From NCBI GenBank assembly GCA_012519495.1, contig JAAYQA010000019.1:1-38388 (forward strand): DNA of 38,388 nucleotides, written 5' to 3'. The translations under genes and the position numbers were made by a program. The notes beneath the pieces were generated by a model that saw only the letters and a program-made list of their open reading frames with translations, searched no databases and had not been told where the DNA came from. Shown here piece by piece: positions 24,495 through 33,445 of the stretch (position 1 is the stretch's first letter; each line of letters starts with the position of its first letter). The DNA comes from Tissierellia bacterium. Its GTDB lineage: Bacteria; Bacillota; Clostridia; Tissierellales; Peptoniphilaceae.

Positions 24495-24886
24495 ACCTGT
24501 ATCCTCCTTATGCATGCTGTGATCTGCTGTAGTGTTTTTTTGTATTCATCCAGTGAACCGCCGAACGGATCGGAAACGGCGTTTTCACACAGGGTTTGTA
24601 CGGCCGCGGCGGGATCCATCTGGAGCACCTTTTCTTTCTGATAGGCGTCCATGGTATAAACCCGGTCTGCCCAGGCGAGCAAGGCAAGGGTGAGTTGTGT
24701 GGCGCTGTGATCCAGAAGGATGCCTTCATCGGACAAAGCCAGATGTGCATGGATGGCAGGTCCCTGGCCTTCTGCGGCAAAAAGCCCCGCACTTTTTACG
24801 TCCCAGTCCGGATGCATTTTCTTTGCAACGGCCATCGCCATGGGGCTGCGGCAGGTGTTTCCCGTGCAGACAAACAAGACTCTCAT
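24491..24886 (-). CDS. ywlE: Protein arginine phosphatase YwlE (low-molecular-weight PTP family)
   Basis: Removes phosphate from phosphoarginine and opposes McsB. It has 131 residues, somewhat shorter than usual. The P-loop reads CTGNTCRSPMA with nucleophile Cys7 and Arg13. Thr11 sits where YwlE has the Thr that favours phosphoarginine over phosphotyrosine, where tyrosine phosphatases usually carry Ile. The general acid Asp is in SDPFGGS near residue 107. It overlaps the fused transporter-Sua5 gene upstream and rpiB downstream by four bases each, the normal Firmicutes order. Confidence 0.92.
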
Positions 24887-26793
24887 ACTCTGCTCCTGGC
24901 TTTTTCCAGCCGGTTCATAATGGCAAGCCCCCAGCCTTTTGCCGGCACGACCGGTGCATAAATACGGTCGGCCTGCGCTTCGTCCGCCCGGCGCAAATGC
25001 CGGAAAAGCGCATGCGCCATGCCCGACAGATCGGCGCGGCTGCCCAGGGTGTAGTCCCCCTGTACCGCATCCTCTTCAAAGGCCAATACGACGACCTGCT
25101 TTCCCTTCTCCCGCAAGGCTTTCACTTCTTTTCGCATGGCGGGCAGTTCTTCATATAGTATCAGCTCTGCTTCCGGCGCATAATGGCGATACTTCTGTCC
25201 CGGTGAGCGGGGTGCCGTTGTATCGTCCGCTGCGGGCTTTTCCGCCCGGATCGGCCCGATGACGCCTTCTATATCTTCCGGTGTGACAAAGCCCGGCCGC
25301 AAGAGTGCCGGCGGCTGTACCGTAATATCCAGGACGGTCGACTCGAGTCCGATGCCCGTTTCCCCGCCGTCAACAATCAGCGGGATACGCCCGGCCAGGT
25401 CGGAAAACACGGCCCGCGCATCGGTCGGGGAGGGTGCTCCGGATGTATTGGCCGAGGGGGCAGCGATCGGGCGGTCGGCTCGCCGGATGATCTCCTGTGC
25501 AATCGGATGCGACGGCATGCGTACCGCCACGGTATCCCCGCCGCCGGTTACCACGGCAGGGATCTCTTCTGTCGCGGGAAAAATCAGCGTTAAGGGGCCC
25601 GGCCAGAAGGCGTCCATCAGCTTTTCGGCCACGTCCGGTACGGAGGCAGCCAGTGCATGCAGCTGTTCTTTTTCGGCAATATGCAGGATCAGGGGATTGT
25701 CTTTCGGGCGGTTTTTTGCAGCAAAAATCTCCGCTACGGCCGTTTCATCCAATCCGTTGGCCCCCAGGCCGTAGACGGTTTCTGTGGGAAAGGCAACCAG
25801 CTTTCCTTCCTGCAAAAGCCGGGCCGCTTCGTTCAGCGCGTCCTCGCCTTTTTGTATTTTGGTTTCCATTTTATATTCGTAATTGGGGTCCATATGAATC
25901 ACCAGTTCTACATGGGTTTTTTCGCGGACGCGGTTTTCCAATGCGTCGATCTCGTCATGAATCTCTACAATCCCGATATTGCGCGGGATCTCTACGTGTA
26001 CCGATGCCAGTAGTTTCCCCCGGCCGTAGTCGTGTACAATCAGATCGTGATAGCCCTTTACGTATTTGCCGTCCAGAAGGAGGGTTTCGATCTGTTGTAC
26101 GAGGGCATCGTCCGGTTCCTGCCCGAGCAGATTGTTGGTGGTATCCCGCATGAGATCCCAGCCGGCTTTCAAAACGATCACGGCGATGACAAGCCCTGCG
26201 GGTCCGTCCAGATTTCTGTCGGCAAACGCATAGATCAGCAAGCTGACAAGCACGCCGCCGGTCGCCAGTATATCGTTGAAGGAATCCTTTGCAATCCCCT
26301 CGTTCAGGGTCGACTGAATAGTTTTGTCGATGTATTTATTGTAAACGACCATCCACGCTTTGACGAGGATCGACAAAAGCATGGCAAAAACGGCCACCGG
26401 TGACACTTCCATCGGCTGCGGCGCGCGGGTCAGCGCAATGCCCCGTCTGAACAGTTCCACCCCGACATACATAATAAAAAAGGAGATGATAAAGCTCGCC
26501 AGATATTCGTAGCGGCCGTGTCCGAACGGATGCTCCTCATCTTCGGGGCGGGCGCTCAAGTACGAGCCCAGTGCTGCCACGACCGCGCCCGCACTGTCCA
26601 TCAAATTGTTGATTCCGTCGGAAATAACCGCCAGAGATCCCACCCAGGTGCCGATGAGAATTTTGATGCCCACAAGCAAAATATTCAAAACAATCCCCAA
26701 TACCGACGAGAAGAAAATCAGCCGCTGTTGGACGGCGGGATCGTCGGTTTGGGGATATCCTTTCACAAATCGTTTTGCCAGGCTTTGGAACAT
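24883..26793 (-). CDS. Fusion protein: cation diffusion facilitator transporter plus threonylcarbamoyl-AMP synthase (Sua5/YwlC)
   Basis: A 636-residue protein made of two normally separate proteins. Residues 1 to about 305 are a cation efflux transporter: six hydrophobic segments, DGINNLMD in helix 2 (59-66), HPFGHGRYEY at 88-97, KDSFNDILAT in helix 5 (169-178) and a C-terminal metallochaperone-like domain ending at HMDPNYEYK. Asn/Asp in place of His in the helix-2 site resembles Mn-type members. Residues about 313-636 are a full Sua5/YwlC enzyme making threonylcarbamoyl-AMP for the tRNA t6A modification: FPTETVYGLGANG, KNRPKDNPL, APSANTSG, the SPGQKYRHYAP linker and the C-terminal Sua5 domain. 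The internal ATG (Met309, at 25869) has no ribosome binding site, so separate translation of the second half is unlikely. It lies between a PAP2-like gene and ywlE. Confidence 0.88.
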   Translation of the reverse strand: MFQSLAKRFVKGYPQTDDPAVQQRLIFFSSVLGIVLNILLVGIKILIGTWVGSLAVISDGINNLMDSAGAVVAALGSYLSARPEDEEHPFGHGRYEYLASFIISFFIMYVGVELFRRGIALTRAPQPMEVSPVAVFAMLLSILVKAWMVVYNKYIDKTIQSTLNEGIAKDSFNDILATGGVLVSLLIYAFADRNLDGPAGLVIAVIVLKAGWDLMRDTTNNLLGQEPDDALVQQIETLLLDGKYVKGYHDLIVHDYGRGKLLASVHVEIPRNIGIVEIHDEIDALENRVREKTHVELVIHMDPNYEYKMETKIQKGEDALNEAARLLQEGKLVAFPTETVYGLGANGLDETAVAEIFAAKNRPKDNPLILHIAEKEQLHALAASVPDVAEKLMDAFWPGPLTLIFPATEEIPAVVTGGGDTVAVRMPSHPIAQEIIRRADRPIAAPSANTSGAPSPTDARAVFSDLAGRIPLIVDGGETGIGLESTVLDITVQPPALLRPGFVTPEDIEGVIGPIRAEKPAADDTTAPRSPGQKYRHYAPEAELILYEELPAMRKEVKALREKGKQVVVLAFEEDAVQGDYTLGSRADLSGMAHALFRHLRRADEAQADRIYAPVVPAKGWGLAIMNRLEKARSRV

Positions 26794-26801
26794 GGGTCCT
26801 C

Positions 26802-27230
26802 CTAATAAAAGTTTGCGTGGCCCAGATAGCCCACGACAATACCCAGTATAATACCCGCAAAAACCTGTACGGGCGTATGACCGAGAATCTCTTTCACCCG
26901 GTTGACGTCCACTTCTCGTTGTTCATTGTATTGGTCCACCAGAAGATTGATCATGCGCGCCTGCAAACCCACGGCGTGCCGGACTCCGGCCGCATCATAC
27001 ATCACGATAAGGCAGAAACAGGTGGCCAGAGCAAAGTATGTGGAGCCGAACCCTTCCACCAGGCCCACCTGTGTTGCCATGGACACCACAAAAGAAGTGT
27101 GGGAACTCGGCATGCCGCCGGAAGCGAACATCGCGTACAAGTTCAGTTTTTTGGTTCGCACCCATTCCAGCAGCAGCTTGATCAGCTGCGCCATGGCCCA
27201 GGCGATCCCCGAGACCAGTACAATCTTCAT
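26802..27230 (-). CDS. Divergent PAP2 family membrane protein (DUF212, YuiD-like)
   Basis: Small integral membrane protein of 142 residues with several hydrophobic segments. Diagnostic words are SGGMPSSHTSFV near residue 37, YDAAGVRHAVGLQA near 78 and LGHTPVQVFAGIILG near 115. They correspond to the phosphatase motifs of acid phosphatase/vanadium haloperoxidase-related proteins in divergent form. The substrate is not known, but a lipid phosphate is a reasonable guess. It is inserted between prfA (9-base gap) and the fused transporter gene (8-base gap) in the operon. Confidence 0.88.
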   Translation of the reverse strand: MKIVLVSGIAWAMAQLIKLLLEWVRTKKLNLYAMFASGGMPSSHTSFVVSMATQVGLVEGFGSTYFALATCFCLIVMYDAAGVRHAVGLQARMINLLVDQYNEQREVDVNRVKEILGHTPVQVFAGIILGIVVGYLGHANFY

Positions 27231-27239
27231 GTCGGCTCC

Positions 27240-28307
27240 TTATTCTACCTGTGCCAGCTTCATGGTGCGGTCGCTGGTGGTTAATGCGTCGATCATTTCT
27301 TCCAGATTGCCGTCCAGAAAATCTTCCAGCTGATGCACGGTGCGGTTGATCCGGTGATCTGTCACGCGGCCCTGCGGAAAATTGTAGGTGCGGATGCGTT
27401 CGGAACGGTCGCCCGTGCCTACCTGCGCCCGCCGGTCGGCCGATATTTCCTTGTTCTGTTCAGCCAGCATCTCGTCGTACAGACGCGACTGCAGAATCTT
27501 CATGGCTTTGTCTTTGTTTTTGTGCTGCGACTTTTCATCCTGGCAGGTTACCACCATGCCCGTGGGCAGATAGGTGATGCGCACCGCGGAGTCGGTTGTG
27601 TTGACCGACTGCCCGCCATGCCCCGAACTGCGATATACATCGACCCGGATGTCGTTGGGATTGATGTCGATGTCGACATCTTCCGCTTCCGGCAAGACGG
27701 CGACCGTGGCTGTAGAGGTATGGATCCGACCGGAGGATTCCGTTTGCGGAACCCGTTGCACACGGTGCACGCCCGATTCGTATTTCAGTTTGGAATAGGC
27801 GCCTTTTCCCTGTACCATAAAAATGGCTTCCTTTACCCCGCCGATGCCCTGTTCGCTCATGCTCATGACGTCGATATTCCAGTTGTGGCGTTCCGCATAG
27901 CGGACGTACATGCGGTACAGATCGCCCGCAAAAAGACCGGCTTCGTCGCCGCCGGCTCCGGCCCGGATTTCCACGATAACGTTTTTATGATCGTTGGGAT
28001 CGGTCGGCAGAAGGAGCATTTTCATTTCTTCTTCCTGTGCTGCGATCGTCTCTTCCCGCGACTGAATTTCCGCGCGCATGAGTTCGCTCATTTCGTCGTC
28101 TTCGGATATTTCGAGCATTTCTTTATCTTCGTCCAGAATTTTCTGGTTTTGCAGCATGGAACGGTACAATTCTACGATCGGGGTCAGGTCGGCGTGCTCT
28201 TTGGCAATCCGCTGATACGCTTCGATATCGGAGGTTACATTGGGATCCATCAGTTTTTGTTCCAGATCCAGAAAGTTTTTTTCGATTCCTTTTAGTTTTT
28301 CCAGCAT
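27240..28307 (-). CDS. prfA: Peptide chain release factor 1
   Basis: Terminates translation at UAA and UAG. It has 355 residues, the usual length. The GGQ motif is in [18 protein letters not shown] near residue 230. The codon-recognition region of type 1 factors ([12 protein letters not shown], the PxT motif) is near 185. The N-terminal coiled domain and the C-terminal basic end ([18 protein letters not shown]) are intact. Its modifying enzyme PrmC is encoded in the same operon, separated here by two chromate-transporter-like genes, where other Firmicutes usually have prfA and prmC adjacent. Confidence 0.97.
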   Translation of the reverse strand: MLEKLKGIEKNFLDLEQKLMDPNVTSDIEAYQRIAKEHADLTPIVELYRSMLQNQKILDEDKEMLEISEDDEMSELMRAEIQSREETIAAQEEEMKMLLLPTDPNDHKNVIVEIRAGAGGDEAGLFAGDLYRMYVRYAERHNWNIDVMSMSEQGIGGVKEAIFMVQGKGAYSKLKYESGVHRVQRVPQTESSGRIHTSTATVAVLPEAEDVDIDINPNDIRVDVYRSSGHGGQSVNTTDSAVRITYLPTGMVVTCQDEKSQHKNKDKAMKILQSRLYDEMLAEQNKEISADRRAQVGTGDRSERIRTYNFPQGRVTDHRINRTVHQLEDFLDGNLEEMIDALTTSDRTMKLAQVE

Positions 28308-28316
28308 GCTATCATC

Positions 28317-28868
28317 CTACTCGCTTTTCTTTTCCGTTTTGTTCGGTTTCATTTTATCATAGAGCACAGACACCACGCCACCGCCAATCAGAAAGAGAAT
28401 CGGGTTCATGCCGAACCAGCCGACCAGTATGGCCACGCCGATAATCGTCAGCGCTTTGATCAGATTCATTTGCATGCGGCGGGTCATAACAAACACCGCC
28501 GACCCGATCAAACCCGCAACGGCCGGGCGTATGCCCATAAAGAGCTTTTCCGCCACCGGATGATCGCGAAAGTTCATAAAGAAAGTGGCAATGACCGTAA
28601 TAATCAGAAAAGACGGCAAGACCGCCCCCAGGCAACTGACGACTGCGCCGGGAAAGCCCATGAGCCGGTGTCCGATATAGGTGCTCATATTCGCGGCCAA
28701 AACGCCGGGGGAACTCTGGCTGATGGCCAATGCGTCCAGAAACTCTTCCTGGCTCAGCCATTTGTGATTGTCCACCACTTCTTTTTCTATAATGGGGATC
28801 ATGGCCACACCGCCGCCGAAAGTAAAAGCGCCGATTAGAAAAAATGTTTTGAATAATTGCCAAAGCAT
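28317..28868 (-). CDS. chrA: Chromate transporter family protein, half-size (second of pair)
   Basis: Membrane protein of 183 residues forming one ChrA domain. It starts with FKTFFLIGAFTFGGGVAMIPIIEKEVV, the FGGG signature of the family, followed by LAISQSSPGVLAANMSTYIG and further hydrophobic segments, and ends in a charged tail. In many Bacillota ChrA is split into two half-size proteins encoded in tandem, which together form the transporter. The natural substrate may be chromate, sulfate-like or another anion. The partner gene ends three bases upstream. The pair interrupts the prmC-prfA neighbourhood. Confidence 0.88.
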   Translation of the reverse strand: MLWQLFKTFFLIGAFTFGGGVAMIPIIEKEVVDNHKWLSQEEFLDALAISQSSPGVLAANMSTYIGHRLMGFPGAVVSCLGAVLPSFLIITVIATFFMNFRDHPVAEKLFMGIRPAVAGLIGSAVFVMTRRMQMNLIKALTIIGVAILVGWFGMNPILFLIGGGVVSVLYDKMKPNKTEKKSE

Positions 28869-28871
28869 AGC

Positions 28872-29399
28872 CTACCCCCAATACAAAACAAGGCTAAGCA
28901 CCGCGGCAATCACAATAGCCAATACGGGATGGGCCTTCTTATAAGTTACAATATAAAACGTAAAAACCGCGATCAGACCTGCGCGGATGTCCTGCACGGA
29001 ATCAAAAAGAACCGACACAAAACCCGCCGCGATCAAACCGATGACCACCACGCGCAAACCTTTGAAAAAGGTGTCGACCGCCTGATTCTGACGGAAGCGT
29101 TTTACAAAATGATAGAGTATGGATACCACTACAAAAGACGGCAGCACAACGGCAAAGGTTGCCGCCAGGCCGCCTAAGATACCGGCCTGGCCGTGCCCGA
29201 CAAAGGTCGCCGTGTTGACGGCGATCGGTCCCGGTGTCATTTCGGAAATGGCCAGCATGTCGATAAACTGCGTTTCGGTCATCCAGCCGTGCTGTATGGC
29301 CACTTCCTGCCGGATCAAGGGCAGCATGGCGAAACCGCCGCCGAAACTGAACAGCCCGATGGTTAAAAAGGTTTTGAATAGTTCCCAGTAAATCAGCAC
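28872..29399 (-). CDS. chrA: Chromate transporter family protein, half-size (first of pair)
   Basis: Half-size ChrA protein of 175 residues with a GTG start at 29399 after GGAGG. An upstream in-frame start would add a basic stretch that is prmC coding sequence in another frame. It reads WELFKTFLTIGLFSFGGGFAMLPLIRQEV, then SEMTPGPIAVNTATFVGHG, both family signatures, and five or six hydrophobic segments. The sequence differs clearly from the neighbouring half, as expected for a heterodimer with opposite membrane topology. Its start lies seven bases inside the end of prmC, which links its translation to that gene. Confidence 0.88.
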   Translation of the reverse strand: MLIYWELFKTFLTIGLFSFGGGFAMLPLIRQEVAIQHGWMTETQFIDMLAISEMTPGPIAVNTATFVGHGQAGILGGLAATFAVVLPSFVVVSILYHFVKRFRQNQAVDTFFKGLRVVVIGLIAAGFVSVLFDSVQDIRAGLIAVFTFYIVTYKKAHPVLAIVIAAVLSLVLYWG

Positions 29400-30217
29400 G
29401 GTTCGCCTCCTTTTTTTGCGGTGATCATCCGATCGTGTCCTGCCAGGTCTTTTTGTACACACACACAGGAAAAACCGGCCTCTCGGAGCAGACGGCAGAC
29501 TTCTTCCGCCTGGGTTTCGCCGATCTCCAGCAGCAAAAGCCCGGTTTCATGCAAATGCCCGTACGCCTGCGGGATCAGACGGCGGTAGATATCCAGCCCT
29601 TCCGGCCCTGCAAACAGCGCCATCTCGGGTTCAAACGAAAGCTCTTTTTGCATGCGTTCCCTGTCTTTTTGCGACAGATACGGCGGATTGGACAGTATGA
29701 TATCAAACCCTTCTCCTTCCACCGAAGAAAACAGATCGCCTTCCAGAAACCGCACCCGCTCCAAGCCCAGATGCCGGGCGTTTTCTTTGGCAATCTGCAG
29801 CGCGCAGCGGGATATGTCGGTGCCGGTAACATGGGCCGCCGGCAAATGCTTTTGCATGGCTAGGGCGATAGCGCCCGTGCCGAAGCCCACATCCAGTACC
29901 GTAGGGGCGATCCAACCCTGTTCGTGTGCATAGCGAAGGGCGGTATCCACCAGCAGCTCCGTTTCTTTGCGCGGGATCAGCACGCCTTCCTGCACGCGCA
30001 GTTCGATCGTGTAAAAATCCCAGGTGCCCAGAATATACTGCAGGGGATAGCCTTCTTTTCGCAGCGTGATGGCGCGGCGAAACAGTTCTTCCACTTTACG
30101 CGCCACGGGTTCATCGGCATGCGCGTACACATAGCCTCTTGTCTGCATCAAATAATGGGACAGAATATGCACCGACTCCCGTTTGTCCCAGAGTCTGAGC
30201 AAATCGCCGATTACCAT
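29393..30217 (-). CDS. prmC: Release factor glutamine methyltransferase PrmC
   Basis: Methylates the Gln of the GGQ motif in release factors 1 and 2. It has 274 residues with the ATG at 30217 after GAAGG, inside the end of the DUF1385 gene (7-base overlap). The N-terminal helical domain includes YPLQYILGTWDFY. The SAM-binding motif is DVGFGTGAIAL near residue 118, and the catalytic NPPYLS motif, specific for N5-glutamine methylation, is near 185. The target PrfA is encoded downstream in the same operon. Confidence 0.95.
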   Translation of the reverse strand: MVIGDLLRLWDKRESVHILSHYLMQTRGYVYAHADEPVARKVEELFRRAITLRKEGYPLQYILGTWDFYTIELRVQEGVLIPRKETELLVDTALRYAHEQGWIAPTVLDVGFGTGAIALAMQKHLPAAHVTGTDISRCALQIAKENARHLGLERVRFLEGDLFSSVEGEGFDIILSNPPYLSQKDRERMQKELSFEPEMALFAGPEGLDIYRRLIPQAYGHLHETGLLLLEIGETQAEEVCRLLREAGFSCVCVQKDLAGHDRMITAKKGGEPC

Positions 30218-31155
30218 AGATCGCTGCCTTCTTTTTCGGGAATTACCTGCTGCAGGGCAATAATCGCTATTTCGATCTGATCGTCTTCCGGCTCGCGTAC
30301 GGTGGCCGTACCCTGCAGCCACATGCCGGGCATGGATACCAGCTGTGCGATCTTCCCGTCCGAACGGCCGACCGCCCGGTTGACCTCATAGGCCAGTCCC
30401 GCAATGACCGGCAGCGTAAGCAGACGCACGCCCATGCGCAGCCATGGATTGGGCCAGCCGAAAAAGCTCAGTACAATAATCGAGATCAGCATCACATTAA
30501 AAAGAAAGCTGGTTCCGCAGCGCGGGTGCTCGATCGGGTATTGTCTTACATTGGCTACGGTCAGTTCGTCACCGTGTTCATAGCAGTGGATCGTTTTGTG
30601 TTCCGCCCCGTGATAGCCGAAGACGCGGTGAATTTCCGGCATCCGGGCGATCAGGATCACATAGGCAAGAAAAATGCCGATGCGGATCAGCCCTTCGGTC
30701 AGATTCAGTAAAAACGGATGCGTGATAAACCGCCCGATCAGTCCCGTGAGAAGTGTGGGCACCAGAAAAAACAGAACCAGCGCCGCCAAAAGCGAAAACA
30801 GAATGCTGGCCCATTGGTCGATCGTTTTTTGCCGCGCGAGATACCATTTCCGGATCCCTGCGGGCAGATGCTTCTCCAGCCACGTCGGGCCGTCTTCTTC
30901 TTCAAATTCCACAATTTCCGCCGAATACATCAGCGCACTCATGCCCATTTTCATGGACTCTATCAGCGTAACCACGCCGCGAACAATCGGCCAGGTTTGC
31001 CAGGCCGGTTTCTTACCCGTGAAAACGGGTTCGTCTTTTATCTCAATCCCCCGGGGCGTACGACAAACAATGGCCACTTTGTCCGGCCCCCGCATCAGGA
31101 TCCCTTCGATCAGGGCTTGTCCGCCGATGGTTGTTTTTTTGATTTCCTGCTTCAT
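30211..31155 (-). CDS. DUF1385 family membrane protein (YqhQ-like)
   Basis: Membrane protein of 314 residues starting MKQEIKKTTIGGQALIEGILMRGPDK, the conserved opening of the YqhQ/DUF1385 family. Then come VRGVVTLIESMKMGMSALMYSAE, hydrophobic segments at about 135-200, the conserved FGYHGAEHKTIHCYEHGDELTVANVRQYPIEHPRCGTSFL region (given in pieces: YHGAEHK near 205 and EHPRCGTSF near 232) and further helices. Conserved His, Glu and Cys residues suggest a metal site or enzyme, but no activity has been established. In many clostridia it directly precedes prmC and prfA, as here. Confidence 0.9.
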   Translation of the reverse strand: MKQEIKKTTIGGQALIEGILMRGPDKVAIVCRTPRGIEIKDEPVFTGKKPAWQTWPIVRGVVTLIESMKMGMSALMYSAEIVEFEEEDGPTWLEKHLPAGIRKWYLARQKTIDQWASILFSLLAALVLFFLVPTLLTGLIGRFITHPFLLNLTEGLIRIGIFLAYVILIARMPEIHRVFGYHGAEHKTIHCYEHGDELTVANVRQYPIEHPRCGTSFLFNVMLISIIVLSFFGWPNPWLRMGVRLLTLPVIAGLAYEVNRAVGRSDGKIAQLVSMPGMWLQGTATVREPEDDQIEIAIIALQQVIPEKEGSDLW

Positions 31156-31175
31156 TGCTATTTTCTCCCAGAGAA

Positions 31176-31212
31176 TGAAAAAGGCTAAAGCAAACGATTG
31201 TGCTTTAACCTT
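31176..31212 (-). terminator. Intrinsic terminator after rpmE
   Basis: On the minus strand AAGGTTAAAGCA pairs with TGCTTTAGCCTT (one mismatch) around an 8-base loop, followed by a T-run (31180-31176). It follows the rpmE stop at 31218, so rpmE is largely a separate transcript from the DUF1385 operon. Confidence 0.75.
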
Positions 31213-31217
31213 CCACC

Positions 31218-31418
31218 TTAGTCCAGATTGTACTTTTTCTTGAACTTCTCTACGCGTCCGCCGCGTTCCATAAACTTTTGTTTTCCCGTGTAGAAGGGAT
31301 GGCATTCCGAACAAACTTCCACTTTGATTTCGTCTTTTGTGGAGGCCGTCGTAAAGGTGTTCCCGCATGCGCAGGTTACCGTTGCTTCCTTATATTCCGG
31401 ATGAATTTCTTTTTGCAT
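31218..31418 (-). CDS. rpmE: 50S ribosomal protein L31, zinc-binding type
   Basis: Ribosomal protein of 66 residues, starting [16 protein letters not shown] at 31418 after GAGGTGA. It carries the CACG and CSECH cysteine pairs of the zinc-containing (C+) form of L31, then [24 protein letters not shown]. Zinc-limited bacteria often have a second, cysteine-free L31. None is seen here. Its position just after rho is the common Firmicutes order. Confidence 0.97.
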   Translation of the reverse strand: MQKEIHPEYKEATVTCACGNTFTTASTKDEIKVEVCSECHPFYTGKQKFMERGGRVEKFKKKYNLD

Positions 31419-31464
31419 CACTTTCACCTCGATTCAAACGATGAGTCTTGCTGTAAACTATTTA

Positions 31465-31493
31465 ATAATACCACGCCTGCGCGTGTTTTTCAA
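31465..31493 (-). promoter_or_regulatory. rpmE promoter
   Basis: On the minus strand TTGAAA (31493-31488) and TATTAT (31470-31465) are separated by 17 bases, about 45 bases before the rpmE start codon. This gives the ribosomal gene a promoter independent of rho. Confidence 0.6.
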
Positions 31494-31540
31494 CACTGCG
31501 CGAAGTGTAACAAAGACCTGTCCTACAAAATCCCGCCCTT

Positions 31541-32962
31541 TTAGGCTCCGTTTCCCTCCCGGATCATCTGCTGAATGAACTGGCTGTTCGTGTCGGAGCG
31601 GCGCAGGGAGTCATACATTTTTTCCAAAAGCGAATTGTCGTTGTCTCTTTGCAGCAATCTTCGGATGAGCACCATGGCGTTGAGCTCGGCATCCGACAAC
31701 AGGCTCTCTTCGCGTCGTGTGCCCGATGCGACAATGTCGATGGCGGGGTAGATCCTGAGATTTGCGAGGTCGCGATCCAGATGCAGCTCCATATTGCCCG
31801 TGCCCTTAAACTCTTCGTAAATGACATCGTCCATGCGCGAGCCGGTATCCACCAGCGCCGTGGCAATAATCGTGAGGCTGCCGCCGTGTTCGATATTTCT
31901 GGCTGCCCCGAAAAAACGCTTCGGCTTATGAAACGCGGACGGGTCGATCCCGCCGGAGAGGATTTTTCCCGACGCCGGCTGCACGAGATTGTAGGCGCGT
32001 GTCAGCCGCGTAATGGAATCCAAAAGAATGACGACATCTTTTCCGTGTTCCACCAGGCGTTTGGCACGTTCTAAAACGATCTCTGATATGCGCACATGAT
32101 TCTGGGGAAGCTCGTCAAAGGTGGAGGCAATTACATCGCCCTGTACCGAACGGCGAATGTCTGTGACCTCTTCCGGGCGCTCGTCGATCAACAAAACAAT
32201 GATTTCAATATCCGGATGATTGACGCTGATGGCGTTGGCGATTTGTTTGAGCAATGTGGTTTTGCCCGCTTTGGGCGGCGATACCAGAAGGCCCCGTTGC
32301 CCTCTGCCGATCGGGGCGATCAGATCCACCAGACGGGAAGCAAGAATATGTTTGTCGTGTTCCAGGGTAATGCGTTTATCGGGATAGATCGGGGTGAAGT
32401 CGTCGAAATCCGGCCGCTGCCGCAGATTTTCCGGCGTATCGCCGTTGACGGTTTTGACATAAATCAGTGCGTTGAATTTCTCGTTTGTTTTTTCGCGGGT
32501 AATTCCTTCGATATAATCTCCGGTTTTTAAACGAAAACGGCGCACCTGCTGCGGCGGCACATACGTATCATTCTCACCGGAATAGTAATGATCGCTGCGC
32601 AAAAAGCCGTAGCCGTCCGGATGCAGATCCAAAACCCCGTGCACATCCACCTTGCCATCGTGCTCGCGCGTGGCTTCCGGACGCCGGTGTTCTTTGCGTT
32701 CACTGCGTTTTTTTGGTTCTTCCGTGTCTCCTGTTTCTTCGGATTGCGGCTCCGTTTCTTCTTCTACTTCCACGGATTCGGTTTCCTTTTCCTCCTCCTG
32801 CACAACGTCCGCAAATTCCACCGCGCTTTCCTGTTCTTTCCGAATCGCTAAAATACGGTCGATCAATGCCTGCTTGCGCAAAGCCGTAAGAGATTTAATG
32901 CCCAGTTCCTTGCCGATTTCTCTCAATTCCGTGAGCTTCATACTTTCCAGTGATTTTGTCAT
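31541..32962 (-). CDS. rho: Transcription termination factor Rho
   Basis: RNA-dependent helicase of 473 residues. The N-terminal Rho-N helices begin [21 protein letters not shown]. An insertion of about 60 residues, very rich in Glu and then Lys/Arg, spans about 45-105. The RNA-binding cold-shock-like domain has [16 protein letters not shown] near 108. The ATPase has PPKAGKT near 225 and [13 protein letters not shown] near 310. The charged insertion is longer than in Bacillus Rho, a feature seen in several clostridial and actinobacterial Rho proteins, where such linkers can bind RNA. It follows AAGGGGACTTT and is monocistronic or linked to rpmE. Confidence 0.97.
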   Translation of the reverse strand: MTKSLESMKLTELREIGKELGIKSLTALRKQALIDRILAIRKEQESAVEFADVVQEEEKETESVEVEEETEPQSEETGDTEEPKKRSERKEHRRPEATREHDGKVDVHGVLDLHPDGYGFLRSDHYYSGENDTYVPPQQVRRFRLKTGDYIEGITREKTNEKFNALIYVKTVNGDTPENLRQRPDFDDFTPIYPDKRITLEHDKHILASRLVDLIAPIGRGQRGLLVSPPKAGKTTLLKQIANAISVNHPDIEIIVLLIDERPEEVTDIRRSVQGDVIASTFDELPQNHVRISEIVLERAKRLVEHGKDVVILLDSITRLTRAYNLVQPASGKILSGGIDPSAFHKPKRFFGAARNIEHGGSLTIIATALVDTGSRMDDVIYEEFKGTGNMELHLDRDLANLRIYPAIDIVASGTRREESLLSDAELNAMVLIRRLLQRDNDNSLLEKMYDSLRRSDTNSQFIQQMIREGNGA

Positions 32963-33024
32963 AAAGTCCCCTTAAAATGTAGAGTGTAAAAAGTTAGATA
33001 TAAAGAATAATTAGAATCGGAAAT

Positions 33025-33033
33025 ATTATATCA
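33025..33033 (-). promoter_or_regulatory. Extended -10 promoter of rho
   Basis: On the minus strand TGATATAAT (33033-33025) is an extended -10 box, about 65 bases before the rho start codon. No convincing -35 was found. The leader of about 55 bases is AT-rich and shows no clear hairpin. Confidence 0.5.
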
Positions 33034-33060
33034 TACCCTTTGCACAATTGCCCTCTCCAC

Positions 33061-33096
33061 AACAAAAGAGCGCCTTTTTACAGGCGCTCAAAAAAC
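33061..33096 (-). terminator. Intrinsic terminator after the gdhA remnant
   Basis: On the minus strand GAGCGCCT and AGGCGCTC form a perfect 8-bp stem followed by TTTTGTTG. It sits 17 bases after the stop codon of the glutamate dehydrogenase remnant, so it was probably the terminator of the intact gene. Confidence 0.75.
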
Positions 33097-33112
33097 TCTC
33101 ACCATCCTTAGT

Positions 33113-33190
33113 CTACATTCCTTGTGCCAACATAGCATCACCCACTTTTATAAAGCCGGCAATATTTGATCCATCTAACGATACTTTCTT
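33113..33190 (-). pseudogene. 3' remnant of a glutamate dehydrogenase gene (gdhA)
   Basis: The last 19 codons before the TAG at 33115-33113 read GSNIAGFIKVGDAMLAQGM. This is close to the C-terminus of hexameric glutamate dehydrogenases, which end in words like GANIAGFxKVADAMxAQG. Upstream in the same frame (the frame stays open to about 33420) I see no further similarity: the expected Rossmann and catalytic domains are absent. The gene has thus lost nearly all of its coding sequence, although its terminator survives. An exact 15-base repeat (33173-33187 and 33257-33271) begins inside this remnant. Confidence 0.6.
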
Positions 33191-33271
33191 GCGCGGATTC
33201 TCCCATACAACGAGAGCCTCTGTAACGCAATATCGAAGATTGTGTATTCTTATCTTATCTAACGATACTTT
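33173..33271. repeat. Exact 15-bp direct repeat, 84 bp apart
   Basis: ATCTAACGATACTTT occurs at 33173-33187 and again at 33257-33271, with 69 unrelated bases between. The offset of 84 bases is a multiple of three, so both copies read KVSLD in the same minus-strand frame. It could be a scar of the rearrangement that removed the body of gdhA or a target duplication around a short insertion. Confidence 0.55.
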
Positions 33272-33445
33272 TGACGGGAAAAAAGAAGCCAGGAAATAAC
33301 CGCTAATAGTAGAATCCAAAAAAGACCAGCCATACCATCCGTTTTTGCGCCGGCTCGTGCCGTGTCGATGGTAGCTACCAGAATCCGTTCCAGTCCTTTT
33401 TGTACTCGATATTAAATGCAATCACCCGGTCGACCAATGAATAGT

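Noticed and set aside
33369..33380. Perfect 12-bp palindrome TGGTAGCTACCA in the decayed region
   Set aside because: A single short palindrome in non-coding DNA without a neighbouring promoter or repeat. Expected by chance in a window of this size.
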